Shown: positions 11,208 to 26,915, counted from the stretch's first letter. The stretch is DNA of 64,000 bases from Brachionus manjavacas (GCA_019054805.1 JAHQIY010000005.1:6803501-6867500), one strand, 5' to 3'. Notes: a model not told the origin generated them from the sequence alone. Numbers and translations: made by a program.

Positions 11208-12699
11208 ATGGAAGAGGACGAGTTAGTGATGGACGAAAGTGCCTACGAAATGTACCACCAGGCACAAACAAGTAGGCCAGATTAAAAATCTCTAATGTAA
11301 ACTAAAAAATTCATTTAGACTCGCCATGTCTTAGTTTTGACATCATCAACGACGACCTGGGACAGAACAGAACCGATTATCCTCACACATGCTACCTGGT
11401 CAGTGGCACCCAAGCTGACCCGACCCAAGCCAACAATTTGATTGTTATGAAAATGAGCAATTTGAAGCGAACCTACAAAGTAAAGTCAACTGAATAGAAA
11501 CCAACTCTAAGGTCTACTGATTAATGATTAATTAAAGGAGCGCAAACAAGACGAAGAGTCGGACGAAGAAGACTCGGAATCGGAGGACGAGGATGACAAG
11601 CCAGAGCTCGAAGCAGCAATGATCCGACATAGCGGAACTGTCAACCGAGTTAGAGTAAAAATCTAAACAAAAAAAAAAAAAAAATAATGTTCACACTTAA
11701 ATTTGAAGGCGACCAGATTCGATGACAAAGTCGTGGCGGCCACTTGGTCAGAGCTTGGCCGCGTCTATCTGTGGGACTTGACTGTTCCATTAAAAGCAGT
11801 GTCGGACAGCAAACTTATGAGTGAATTTGTAAAAAGCGACACTCAACTTCCCTTATTTCAATTTAATGGTCATCAAAGTGAAGGCTTTGCCTTGGACTGG
11901 TCACTTAGTGTCCAAGGTCAATTGGCTACTGGAGACTGCAACAAAAATATACACGTGTGGAAAATGATTGAGAGTGGCTGGAATGTGGACCAGCGTCCGT
12001 TTGTGGGCCACTCGTCGTCTGTTGAAGACATTCAGTGGAGTCCAAACGAGCCGACAGTGTTTGCTTCGTGCAGTTCGGACAAAAGCATTCGGGTATGGGA
12101 CATTAGATGCTCGCCTCTGAAGGCCAATATGCTCACGTGTGACCAGGCTCATTGCACTGATGTGAATGTTATCAATTGGAATAGAAACGAGCCGTTTATT
12201 GTTAGTGGAGGTGATGATGGTCAAATTAAAATTTGGGATCTTCGATTGTTTAAAGTGAGTTTTTTATTTAAAGTTTTTGGAAAAAGAAAAGACTATTTTG
12301 TTTTTTTATTAATGATAAAAAGGACAATAGGCCAGTGGGGATATTAAAGTATCATGATAAGCCGATCACGAGTGTCGAATGGAACACTCATGATTCGACT
12401 GTGTTCGCAGCGTCCAGTGAAGACAATCAGTTGTCTATATGGGACTTGGCGGTTGAAAAAGATGACGAGGAACAAATGGAAGATGAAGGTAAGATTAGGA
12501 ATTTTTTCTTTAATTTTTTGAATTTTTTTTTTATCTTTTTTTTAAAGACAAATCGATCAAAGATTTGCCACCCCAACTCTTGTTTATTCATCAGGGCCAA
12601 AAAGAAATGAAAGAACTGCATTGGCATGCGCAAATACCCGGAGTCTTAGTGAGCACAGCGCACACTGGTTTTAACATTTTTAAGACTATAAGTGTTTGA
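11208..12699 (+). CDS. GRWD1: Glutamate-rich WD repeat-containing protein 1 (ribosome assembly / histone-binding)
   Basis: GRWD1 (yeast Rrb1) chaperones ribosomal protein L3 in the nucleus and binds histones. Exons: 11208-11271, 11319-11479, 11538-11654, 11709-12254, 12323-12488 and 12548-12699; phases agree and give 401 aa, close to the animal length (about 450). The N-terminal segment [13 protein letters not shown] and [13 protein letters not shown] is the CAF1C/H4-binding type region. The acidic stretch [16 protein letters not shown] gives the family its name. WD repeats follow: [26 protein letters not shown] with [18 protein letters not shown] with IKIWDLR, and [12 protein letters not shown] with LSIWDL. 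The protein ends with the typical FNIFKTISV. Introns are about 50-70 bp. A polyadenylation signal follows the stop directly. Confidence 0.96.
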
Positions 12700-12700
12700 G

Positions 12701-12706
12701 AATAAA
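12701..12706 (+). terminator. Polyadenylation signal of GRWD1
   Basis: AATAAA starts two bases after the TGA stop, so the 3' UTR would be very short. Confidence 0.6.
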
Positions 12707-12948
12707 AATTTATTTAAAAAAATTAAACTTCCTTTATTATGTTATTTTTTAAAAGTCAAGCATTAAGAAGATTGGCTCGTTTCTTTTTTTCATGCCTCAC
12801 CAGCAGCAAAATTCATTTTGATTAAATTCACATCTTAAGGCCAAATTGTGTGCGGCAAATAAATCGAAAAATTAATTTTTGCTGTTTATTCAATTAGAGA
12901 CATTTTGAAATGTATGGCCTTTAATTAAGCCGGAACAAGTATATTTAG

Positions 12949-12962
12949 GTTGCCATGGAAAC
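12949..12962. promoter_or_regulatory. RFX X-box-like site
   Basis: GTTGCCATGGAAAC fits the RFX consensus GTTNCCATGGNAAC over its whole length. It lies 250 bp after GRWD1 and about 780 bp before the PKC start codon. RFX sites mark ciliary or neuronal promoters in animals. The sequence match is direct; the regulatory role is inferred. Confidence 0.45.
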
Positions 12963-13528
12963 AAATCTAAAGTAAGATAAAAAATGAAGAAAAAGCTAAT
13001 TAGACTGATGCAATCTAATTTGATATTTGCTTGAAGATTTCACAAAATTGATTTTTTCTCTTCAAGTTTGATCATGCTAATGCAAAGATCGAAATTCTAA
13101 ACAAAAATAATAATTCAAGATTAATGAAATTTTGTTGTCGAGCACTTTTGACTCTCGAGTCTTTATACTTTCGGAACAAGACAAGAGTCTCATAGCCGGA
13201 TGCCGCGCCGCCACTCATTATTACAAACTTTTCCAAACTAAATTAAAGATTAATATTCAAATAAGTATTGTATCGATCGAAGAAGTGTGTATTATTAATT
13301 TAGATATGCCGTAATAATTATAATAATGATAATTTTAGGTTGTTTCTGTGTATGAGCCAATATTCTCTTTATTTTTTTCTTTTATTTTTTTTTTATAAAT
13401 CTAAATTGAAGATAGGAATTTTAGGCGTTTTTTTATGTAAATTCCGAAAGCATATTGAATCATTTGGATAACTATTGATGCATTTAATTGGTTCATGCTA
13501 AATTCGATCAGCTCAAACAAATCGAAGA

Positions 13529-13561
13529 ACACACACACACACACAGAAAAGAGAGAGAGAG
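13529..13561. repeat. (AC)n-(GA)n microsatellite
   Basis: A dinucleotide AC run directly followed by a GA run, in the putative PKC leader region. Confidence 0.9.
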
Positions 13562-13726
13562 CGATCATAATAAACAGTATAAAAATAAAAACAAAATTTT
13601 TTTGAAAAACTTTTTTTTTATTTCAACAAGCAGGAAATTATTTTTTCCAGTAAATAAACAAAAATTTTTCATCAAATTTTAGATAGCTGAATTGGATGAG
13701 ACAAAGCGCAATAAACATGATATAAA

Positions 13727-18126
<4,400 letters not shown>

Positions 18127-19134
18127 TCTACTCTCGCTCAACACGATATCAATCTGCTTCCTTCACTCAAGAAAATTGAAATCAACATTGCTCTGCTGAT
18201 ATCCTCTTTCAGGCAAAAATCAATGTTTAATCTATTTCTCTAATTAATAGAATACACAGAAAAACAGTTCTTATTTAATTATTTATTTATAGTTTAAATT
18301 TAATAAAATATTTAAATTTTTACACTATTTTATTAAATTAGAGCCATTCAATCATTTTTCAAACAAAATATCAGTCAATTTTTTTATTTAAAATGATAAA
18401 CAAAAATTTTTTAAGATCTAGATTGTTGTTGCAAGTCTTTGGGTCGTAAAGCCTCATACTTAATCATTTTTCAATTTTATCTATTTCTGTTTTATTCATC
18501 AGATCTTCCGGATTAGAAAAACAAAATAGATTATATTGCTCTGTCTTAATTATAAAATTAAGCTAAATATTTTATTTATCATCATTTAAAAGCGAAGATT
18601 TACAACAACTTTACTACTTCCAAAATGAATTTATCAAGTTGCTATCATTTTTCATCTATGAATTCTTTAATAACCCAACATGTGCAACTTTTTTCGAGTT
18701 TTCATGCAGCTCTTATTTTCCATAAGCTGCCTTAAACACCTCATTACCAACTATATTTAATATCAGTTTTTACATGATTTTTTTTGGTTAAAATTTACTT
18801 TGGATAAATAAAGCAATTGAATTTTTATTAAGTATAATTATTAATAATTATTATTTAGCTTTGTGAAATTCAATAAACTTGAAAAAAAAGATTTATTTTT
18901 TTAAAATCAAATATGAGTCTTAAATTGATTAAGGTGATCAACTTTAAACTCTCGCTAGTGGTAGGAGTTGATGAAATTAAATAAGCTAGAACTATAAACA
19001 AATCTAGCATCTTTAAACAAAATTGGTTTTATACATTTATTTTATTTTTTTATCATCTATATTTTAAACTAAACCAAAAAAAACGTTTAACTCCTTCTGA
19101 TATTCGGAAATATTTTAAATGTCCTCAGCAAAAA

Positions 19135-19215
19135 TTTTCATTCATCTGGCATCTTGAAAACGATCATCAATTCAAAATATCATTTCAATTTAAATAGTTT
19201 ATCCTTAATAGTTTT
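19135..19215. repeat. Foldback-repeat fragment
   Basis: GGCATCTTGAAAACGATCAT, then CAATTCAAAATATCATTTCA, matches the end of the palindromic repeats at 58945-59460 and 44990-45395. Confidence 0.5.
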
Positions 19216-19349
19216 TTTTTTCTATTTAACTTTTTTGAAATTTTGAAATTACGTTGTTTCATTAAAACTTAATACTTAAGCATGTTAAAATTTGAAATAT
19301 AATTACGCAATTATTTTTAGAATTGTAATTTAGAAAAAAAAACTTGCAA

Positions 19350-19700
19350 TATTTATTTTATTTTATATTTGTTTTCTGTACCGAGCTAGAGCTCCTTCAG
19401 AATAAATTAAAAAAAATAAAAATAAAAATAAAGTAAAATAAACTAAATTAAATGTAAAAAAAGTAAAAAAGACATATTTTGAAAAAGGGTGATACATGTG
19501 ACACATGTTTACATAGTTGAAGCTTCAGGAGAAAAAGAGGAAATAGTAAGATTGCAATAACACAATGGATTTAAGTATTCAATAAATCTTGATTCGAAAA
19601 TCTTCTTTGTATTCCTCCATCAGTCTGACAATCAGTCATGTCCCAACATATCTCTCACTCAACTCAAAAAGCCGATTCGAGACTGTTAGTAATTTAAGTT
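19350..19700 (-). pseudogene. LINE family A 3' end (antisense)
   Basis: Antisense copy that aligns with 52630-52975 over about 300 bp. Shared blocks are the C-terminal coding piece around CAGTCTCGAATCGGCTTTTT, the CTCCTGAAGCTTCAACTATG block, GTAAACATGTGTCACATGTATC, and the AGCTCGGTACAGAAAACAAA terminus at 19350-19400. It is the 5'-truncated tail of a LINE. Confidence 0.75.
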
Positions 19701-20044
19701 TATTAAAAGCCTCGTGATGCACCGTGTTGAAAAGAAAATCATATTTTAACTTAAGGATAGATCTGACTGATGTTTTCTGAATTGCTAGTAATTTTCTGAT
19801 TTAATTTCCTGAAAATGAATTTGAGCAAGGAAAGAATAGTCTAAAATTTACCCCACTAATTTTTCCTAATTTTTCTAAAAAAATCTTTAAACTAAGGCTA
19901 TAATCTTCGTACTCTAACAAAATAGTAACTACTACAGCAATATTTTATTTGATCTACAATAAATTTGTAAAGCTCATCCAAAATAATGACTGAGTAGTTT
20001 TTCTTTTTGATACCAAAAAAAACAAAATGCCAATACTCTCTTCT

Positions 20045-20385
20045 TTTTGCAGGTGATTTGACTACTTTCTTTAAATTATAACAACAGAGGAAATCTAGAA
20101 AACATGATTAATAAGGACCTAAAAGAATTTGAAAGATGGCTTTTCAAATGAATAATGAAAATTTCTATTAAAATTCATGTTACATGATCTTTGAGAAAAA
20201 ACAAAAGTTTAAATCAATCTTGACCTTAAAATTAATGGTAAAAATTTAAATAACGAGAAAAAAGTCAAATTCTTAGGAATCACATTCGAGCCAAAACTTC
20301 CCTTTGGTCCACTGGTAGATGAATTAAAATTAATTCAAAGTAATTCAAGACTGTAGCTCGGTGTAGAAAACAAATAAATAAAAAT
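20045..20385 (+). pseudogene. LINE RT fragment fused to the family A terminus
   Basis: DDLTTFF-like and NKDLKEFERWLFK stretches are followed by NGKNLNNEKKVKFLGITF and EPKLPFGPLVDELK, the part of a LINE RT after the catalytic motif. Only a short spacer later comes the terminus TAGCTCGGTGTAGAAAACAA at 20353. The C-terminal region and 3' UTR seen at 52.6 kb are missing between them. Confidence 0.65.
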
Positions 20386-22554
20386 TATTGAGCATCAAAA
20401 AATGTCACAAGCAGAATAAAGCAGTGGTGTTCCACATAATTCCAAAGTCGACTATAATCTACATAATATGAAAAGCATGATACATTAAAATTTTTTAAAT
20501 GAATTCAAAGATTAATTATAAAACCTAAAGACAAAATATTTAAATTGAAATGATCTTTTTCCTCCGACCTCTACAAATGCTTTTAGATATTTGTTGTTCT
20601 TATCCGAATAAATATTAAATTTTTCAAATTTCAAATAAAACAAAAGTTGTTAGCTTTGGTATTCAATTATAATTTTTATGTAAATTTTTCTTTTTTTCTT
20701 TTTCTTTTTTTATTTGTAATTTTTTAATTTTTACTTCTAATAGGAGGTAAATTCATTAATAAATAAATTTAAATAAATCTAAATTAAGTCTTTTTAAAGT
20801 ATAATCATATTTTAGTAATTGCCTTTAAGCTTAAGCCACCAATTTTAGATATTTAAACTCAAAATTGAGAAAATTTAGTGAAAATTTTTTTTCTAAAAAT
20901 AAAATATTTTTCTGCCACTTCAAAAGTAATCTTAGTTGCTGTAAATTTAACAATGTGTTTAAAAGTATTTAATGTCAGTCAAAAGAAGTATCAATTTATA
21001 TCAGCCAACTCACAGAGCAGATTTAAGATAAATACCTATGTTGCATTCAAAAGTTATAAGAAAAAATAAATTGCTTCATAAAAAAGGTAAGATTATATTT
21101 TATTTTTAGCTATTATTCGATAGATCAAATTTTCATTTACAGAAATAAAAAAAAATATCAAATTTCAAAATAAAAAACGCTGATTATAATTAGATCTTTT
21201 GGCGTTGTTAGGCATTAGACTAAATTTCTATTTAATTTACGTATTTCTTTGTTCAAATAAACCTTACTTTATAATTTAAACAAACTTTATTCATTTAATG
21301 CGAATTTAATTATTGAAAAGAATTTTGTTTAAATTTTACGCCCTGTTTGTTTAATTTTGTTCAATACGGAAAATGTTAGCTAATTATTTAGCTTTTTACT
21401 TCTTTTAAATGGCAACAATTTTTTTTGAATTAGTAATTTTACAAATAAATAAATGCTAATGTTTTTTTTGATGAATTTACGTTTTTTTTAAATAAAACAT
21501 TTTTATTTTCAAGATGACTCTATCCAGGCTGCTCTAAAATATTTAATCTTTAATTAATTCATTTTTTAAAATTAAAATTAAACTTGAGTTAAAATGTCTG
21601 AAAGCAGATTTTGAAGAATCATTCTAATAGATAATCAAAAAAAAAATTAAGAAATATTTTTAATTCATAGATTAAATAATTGTTTGATATATGTAAGCTG
21701 TTATCTACTGCTCTACATTTCAGTTAACATATCTTGAATTTATACTAAAAAACTAACCTTTTTTATAATAAATTAAAAAAAAATTTAATTCTTATCACTG
21801 TTAATTTATTATTTTGTCAAAAATCTCAAAAAAATTATTGCAATAATTCATTTTGTTAATTAAAGCTTTGAAGTCAAAATAAAATTAAAATTTTTCTTTA
21901 AACTTATAAATTAAAAAAATTAATTCTAATCAAGCTGTCAGATTTTTGTTCAGAAATATAATTTATTAAAAAATTAGAAATTTTAATCTTTTTCAAATAA
22001 ATACTAAATATCCAGTTCAATTTTAATTACATGATGAACACATTATTACTGATGCTGAAATTGAGCAAGTATTTGATTTGGCATCATCAATCCATATAGG
22101 ATTCATAGGATTTGGATATTCGAAAAATAATGGATTGAAGCCTTTCCTGAATTGATAAAAATCTGGATACTAATAGAACAAAATGACTCGATTCTTTTTT
22201 AAAATATTTAAAAAAAAACTGATAATAGAAATGATTATTTTAGTTAACTAATTTATTAAATTTTTCAGAATACATTTTTTTTTTAATTCTTTTTTAGATT
22301 GAATCAAAATCAAAGTTTTTTAAATTTCTTAATATTTCTTGTGATAATAACTCAACTAAATGCTTCAAAAAGTTCCAGAAATTAAAAAATTACTTTTGTT
22401 GTAATAACAATTTTTGAATAAAAATTTTTCATCAAATATTCTCAATTTTAATTTTGAAATTGGTGGCTTAAGCTTAAAAACCAACCATTGAATCAAAATA
22501 TTTTTCTGACATTTTGAAATACTTAGAATTTGAATGCAATTACTATTATTTATT

Positions 22555-23682
22555 TGGCATAGTTTTTCGTTAGTAGATAATTGTTTTTTTCAGAAGATAA
22601 TTTTATTTTAAAAAAAAGATAATTTAATGAAAAGATAAATGTTTTTGTTAGTAGATTTTCACCTTTTTCGGTAGATAATTATTTTGTTACGAAGATAATT
22701 GTTTTGTTAAGTAGATAATTTTTTTTATGTGTTAGATTAACTAATTATACTTAATTAGCACTTAATAAGTGTTTCTTATTAATTAAAAAGTTTCGTTCAT
22801 TAATAAAAATAAGTTTTCTTAATTAATTGTACTCTCAAAATGATGGATGGTACGACTTTGAAGAATTTATCAAGTGGTCAAATGAGGTTAAAGCAATTAA
22901 AATTGACATTGACGATTGGCAACTAAGTACTTGTTCCTGTGAATACTGGAAAAAACATCTCAAATGTAAACATGTTATAGGCATATCATTTATTCTGAAA
23001 TTGAATGAATTTCCAGGGTTAGATTTGGCAATTGAAGGTAATGCTAAACGTGGACGTAAAAAGAAAGCTAATCCATCTCTAGAAAGAAATTCAATAGCTC
23101 CAATTAACAATCAATTTATTAATCAAAGTTCGGCTACAAATTTGATTGATAACGAAAATCTACAAAGACCGGTTCTTAGTTCAATATCAATCCAAAACGA
23201 ACAAATAAATGAAAATCATTCTATATTTGTTTCAAATGGTATAGCATCATCAAATAACGATCAAGTTATAGTTACACAAGCTCCTGTTGAATCCACTTCA
23301 AATAATTTTAGAGCCCCTGAAAAACGTGGACGTGGAAGACCTAAAAAAAACAAGGAAAATGATGCCAATTTAATTACAGAAAATCAAACAAATGATGAAA
23401 ATTCAAATCAAAGTGCTAGATTATCAAAGAGAAGAAAACCGTAATAAACGGAATTAATTTTTTTATTTTTTTCTTAATTAATTTTTTTCTTAATCAATTT
23501 TTTTTTTTTTATCTATTATAAAAAATTAATTTTTTTTTCTTAATCAATTTTTTTATCTATTATAAAAAAATTATTATATATGATAAAAAACATTTATCTT
23601 TTTCTTTGTATTTTTTTATCTTTTAAAAAAAAATAAAATATCTTCTGGAAAAAATAAATATCTACTGGCTAAAAATAGTCTC
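22555..23682. mobile_element. MULE-derived element with AGATAA-array inverted repeats
   Basis: The left end (about 22560-22650) and the complement of the right end (about 23600-23680) match for about 90 bp: AGTAGATA, then CAGAAGATA, TTTTATTTT and AAAAGATAAATGTTTTT in the same order. AGATAA motifs continue inward on the left (to 22740) and TTATCT on the right (from 23510). The 9-bp TTATTTATT flanks both sides (22546-22554 and 23683-23691), but the right copy lies in a low-complexity LINE tail, so this duplication is weaker evidence. It contains one open SWIM/AT-hook gene and no transposase catalytic domain. Confidence 0.7.
22827..23444 (+). CDS. MULE-derived SWIM zinc-finger / AT-hook protein
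   Basis: An uninterrupted frame of about 205 codons in an AT-rich setting where chance frames are short. Residues about 30-55 form a SWIM finger: LSTCSCEYWKKHLKCKHVIG, with CxC then CxH. A basic patch (KRGRKKK) follows, then a long Asn/Ser-rich linker, then an AT-hook (KRGRGRPKKNK) and a basic tail (RLSKRRKP). This is the C-terminal module of MULE transposases without the DDE core. The frame opens at a TTG-equivalent position; the first ATG in frame is not near the start, so a 5' exon or non-ATG opening is likely and the true start is unknown. Flanking AGATAA inverted repeats place it inside a mobile element. Confidence 0.65.
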   Translation: MYSQNDGWYDFEEFIKWSNEVKAIKIDIDDWQLSTCSCEYWKKHLKCKHVIGISFILKLNEFPGLDLAIEGNAKRGRKKKANPSLERNSIAPINNQFINQSSATNLIDNENLQRPVLSSISIQNEQINENHSIFVSNGIASSNNDQVIVTQAPVESTSNNFRAPEKRGRGRPKKNKENDANLITENQTNDENSNQSARLSKRRKP

Positions 23683-23694
23683 TTATTTATTTTA

Positions 23695-24420
23695 TTTATT
23701 TATTTTCTTGTATATCTGTATCGAGCTAAGAATATAAAATGGTATATTCTTGTATAAATAATACGTTCAAGTAACTTACCAAGACAACTTGTCATACTAA
23801 TAGGACGATAGTCAGAAGGGTGCTCAGTGGGAAGAGATATCTTTGGAATCATAGTTATACAAGCTATTTTCCAGGTTTTAGTGACATTACCTTGTTCCAA
23901 ACTCATGTTAAAAAGATGACTTAATTCAACTAAAGACTCATAAGGGAGATTTTTTAACATTAAGTTGTGGATGTCATCTATACCTGATCCTGACACTTCT
24001 TTTAACTTTTTTAAAGAGGATGTAATTTCTGAAACAGTAATTGGTTCAATCAGATTATTAAGTACATTATTTTTTTTTAGGAAACCTGAGATTGTATCTG
24101 CTATTTCAGTATCACTTTCAGATATATCTAAATCTAAATGAGGACTAAAAGTTGTTTTTAAGATGTTTCCGAAGATTTCTCCTTTATATTTATCTGTACT
24201 GAACCATTTTCCATCTTTAATTAACATGGGAATTTGCCTTGAACATTTCTTTGATCTAAATTTATTTATTTTTCTCCAAAATGGTCTGCTCGTTAATGGG
24301 TTTTTTCCCATTTTATTAATAAACTATTGCCAGTTTTGTTTCCAAAAATCCTTTAAGTTTGAACGTAACTCAGATGTTAGCTTATTAAATGTCATTTTTA
24401 AAGAAAAATATGATTACACT
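23695..24420 (-). pseudogene. LINE reverse-transcriptase N-terminal part fused to family A tail
   Basis: About 200 codons read MGKNPLTSRPFWRKINKFRS, then SEITSSLKKLKEVSGSGIDD, WKIACITMIPK and DYRPISMTSCLGKLLERIIY: the start of a LINE RT domain (linker, then RT motifs 0-2). Upstream the frame continues (ELRSNLKDFWKQNWQ) across one in-frame TAG. Just after RIIYTRIYHF the sequence switches to the LINE terminus (TTAGCTCGATACAGATATAC and an AAATAAATAAATAAAATAAA tail at 23690-23735). The catalytic YADD part is absent, so the copy is internally deleted. Confidence 0.75.
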
Positions 24421-24599
24421 TAAAAAAAGATTTATAAAATAATTTTCAACTACATTTTTTTGAAAATTGATAATCTGATAAAACCCTTCTATGAAAAATT
24501 CAATGCATTAAGAATAAAGGACCGCAATGGCTTGCACATGAAAAGGTTAGATAACTGATTGTGCAAAAAGCTATTAAAGCTGTTCTAAAGGACATCAAA

Positions 24600-24741
24600 G
24601 TGTCATAAAAAGATAAACTTGTATTTACAAACAGAAAGTGATAGAGAAATCGAATGGTGTGAAAGCGCAAAGAATGTTCCGCTTGGTAATAATCGAAAAA
24701 TAGGACGACCAGCTAAAATTAAAAAAGCTCTAGAAAAATAG
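24600..24741 (+). pseudogene. MULE C-terminal remnant with AT-hook
   Basis: A short readable stretch, TESDREIEWCESAKNVPLGN, followed by GRPAKIKKALEK and a stop. The basic GRP core resembles the tails of the other MULE-derived proteins here. Upstream frames are broken. Around 24750-24935 two copies of CATAGTGAATTTT with an A-rich follow-on are repeated at 48785. Confidence 0.45.
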
Positions 24742-25218
24742 CTGATTGAAGGCATAGTGAATTTTGGTAAAAAAACAAAATTTTAAAAAAAGCCATTGCA
24801 TCAATTCGTATCGACAAAAACATATTCTGTAAATTTTAGCAACTGATACATCCTCTGTATCACAATTATCCTAAAATTCTGCAAAATTCAAATCATAGTG
24901 AATTTTAGTACCAAAAACAAAAATAAAAAATAGCATTCTTTTTATTTTTGAAGCAATAAAATATATAAAAAAACAATTTGAAAACATTTTTTTATTTCAC
25001 ATCAAATGACTAATTTTGCATCAAAATAAAATAAATACCTATACTAAAGGAATATATACTTGTTTCTTTTATGAACAAGTGGTTACAATCCTGTTTGTAT
25101 GCCAGACCTGTGATTGTCTTATTTGAGTAAGTGGTTATTTGATTTTTATTATTTTTTCTATTGATTCTATTTTCTTGAAAAAAAGCAATTTTTATTTTAT
25201 TCACTAAATTAGCTGATT

Positions 25219-25480
25219 TAGCATATTGAAAAATTGTCTTGTCACATCATATCATCTGATATCATTTAATATCATTTTTTTAAACTTTCCTCATATCAGC
25301 TGATATCATTTGATTTCAGATAATATCAGGTGAATTAAAATTTGAATTTCAATTTGTAAAAATATGAAAATAATTTTTTTTCCTGATATTAGCTGACATC
25401 AGTTGATATCAGATCATATCATCTAATATAAAATGATATCATATGATATGATGTGACAAGTTAATTTCCGACACTGTATT
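25219..25480. mobile_element. Palindromic element built of TGATATCA units
   Basis: The outer arms CTTGTCACATCATATCAT (25238 on) and the complement ending at 25460 are an almost perfect inverted repeat. The interior is a series of ATATCA/TGATAT motifs in both orientations, themselves palindromic. Outside the arms the right end reads, in reverse, TACAGTGTCGGAAATTAACT, resembling a Tc1/mariner terminus that starts with TA; the left outer end is more degraded. No coding sequence. Confidence 0.7.
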
Positions 25481-25744
25481 TGAAATAAATATACAGTAGC
25501 TTTAATTTTACAAATCAAACAATTAGTTTTCACTTAATAAATGTCTTATCCCTTTTTTAGAATCTTAAAAAAAACCGCTTTACTTTTCATCCTAAATATG
25601 TTGTTGATAATTGAAGGATTGTTTTCAAATTAACGAATTTTTCAGAAAAAAAATTTGCTATATAAATCAATTAAAAATTATTGATTCAATCAATTTAAAA
25701 AAAAAATGAGTTTTTAAAAAAAATGAATTTAATTTTATTAATTA

Positions 25745-26085
25745 TTCACCTGAACTGAACAACGAATTAGAGCAAATAAGTGATGATGAATTCGAATGCA
25801 GATTTTACATGATACATCTAGCTACAGCAAGGAAACAAAAACTGCTCAGCCGCCATTAGAAGGGTTGGTTTGTGGTTTCGAAACTTCGGAAGATTTTTCT
25901 TCTTAAGAAAATGATCCAACTCCTAACGGTGAAATGCAGCATCGAATTCCTCGCTCAGCTACATCTACCCTAAATTCAGAAGATGTTTGATGTGCCAAAA
26001 CGAAAAATGATAAAAATAAGCGAGATAACAAAAGCTCAACAACTTCTTGCCAATGCGCAAGCTTTGTCTGTAAAGATCATCTAGA
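25745..26085 (+). pseudogene. Possible piggyBac-type transposase C-terminal remnant
   Basis: A decayed region reads ELEQISDDEFECR early on and ends in NKSSTTSCQCASFVCKDHLE. The terminal Cys/His pattern resembles the Cys-rich tail of piggyBac-like transposases (C-x-x-C-x3-VC-x2-H). Stops interrupt the frame. The assignment is weak; another DDE family is possible. Confidence 0.3.
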
Positions 26086-26639
26086 ATAAATGAATACTAT
26101 TATTTGTAAAAATTGTGTTTCAAATTAATTAACTTTTATCATTTTTTTATTTTTTTAAACTTTGATAATATTTTTTTTTTAAAAAAGTATTTTAAGACAC
26201 AAATAATTTTTTTTAAGTATTTTCTTCATTTAATATTAAAATCAACTCTAAGTAAATCATTCAATACATCGTATATGATAAATATACGTTTTTCCAACTT
26301 ATTTAATTTGGTACAGAACGATGTACTTCTTGTGTTAAACTAATCTTGATTTTGTCTTTAAAAAAAATAATTCTTTTGCACAGTGGATTTCTCATCAACT
26401 GTTTCAGAAAAAAACATTTTATGCTTAAAATAAATTTGACCAACTGACTCAATTTTAAGAGCAATTTTTAGTGGAGTTAAATGAGTGACTTTTTTCAAAT
26501 CAATGACTCTCTTTAGTAGAAGATTCTGCCTTTTTTCTGATTCACTTAAAAACTATCTTAAATTAGAACAGTATCAAGTAAGTGTCTAAAAGACGATTGA
26601 GAATTTTTGTTTGAACAGAAAGCCGATCAAATGAGGATT

Positions 26640-26915
26640 CGAATCTTTTGGCTTACAACCAAGTCCATTTAATGTGAAAAGGTTTTCTCAACCCTTTTCC
26701 ATTTCTTTTCGATAAATTTAGTGATGAATTTGTTTAAAAGTCCCAAATTAAAGTCCAAGTCATTAAAATGAAAAAAATAAATAAAAGTCTTTGACTCGGA
26801 ATTTTGAGAAAAAAAAATTGAAATCAATTTTCCATTTCTTGGCAAAGTTAAAGCACTCATTAACCAATTTAAGAGCATGTCCACAAGAAGGAGATATAAT
26901 TATAATGTCATCATT
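26640..26915 (-). pseudogene. Antisense LINE RT fragment (YADD region)
   Basis: Reverse-strand reading gives DDIIIISPSCGHALKLVNEC, followed by FNFAKKWKIDFNFFFSK: the segment after the catalytic Asp pair of a LINE RT, with the canonical W and N-x-x-K spacing. Frame breaks follow. Confidence 0.6.

Larger units (their letters stand above)
12707..13726. other. GRWD1-PKC intergenic region and PKC leader
   Basis: Contains an RFX X-box-like site (12949-12962), a GC-richer patch around 13130-13210 that could hold a 5' UTR exon, and an (AC)n then (GA)n microsatellite at 13529-13561. An acceptor-like TTTTAG lies just before 13683, which would start the last 5' UTR exon of the PKC gene. No conserved protein is seen. 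Confidence 0.55.
18127..22554. other. Gene-poor region downstream of PKC
   Basis: AT-rich, no host gene recognised. It holds a foldback-repeat fragment (19135-19215), an antisense LINE-A 3' region (19350-19700) and a sense LINE-A RT piece (20045-20385). The rest, including 20400-22550, shows only low-complexity sequence. Confidence 0.55.

Noticed and set aside
13132-13314. 60-codon frame upstream of PKC
   Set aside because: No similarity or signal; the PKC start with a well-phased exon at 13727 explains the gene. The patch may be a 5' UTR exon instead.
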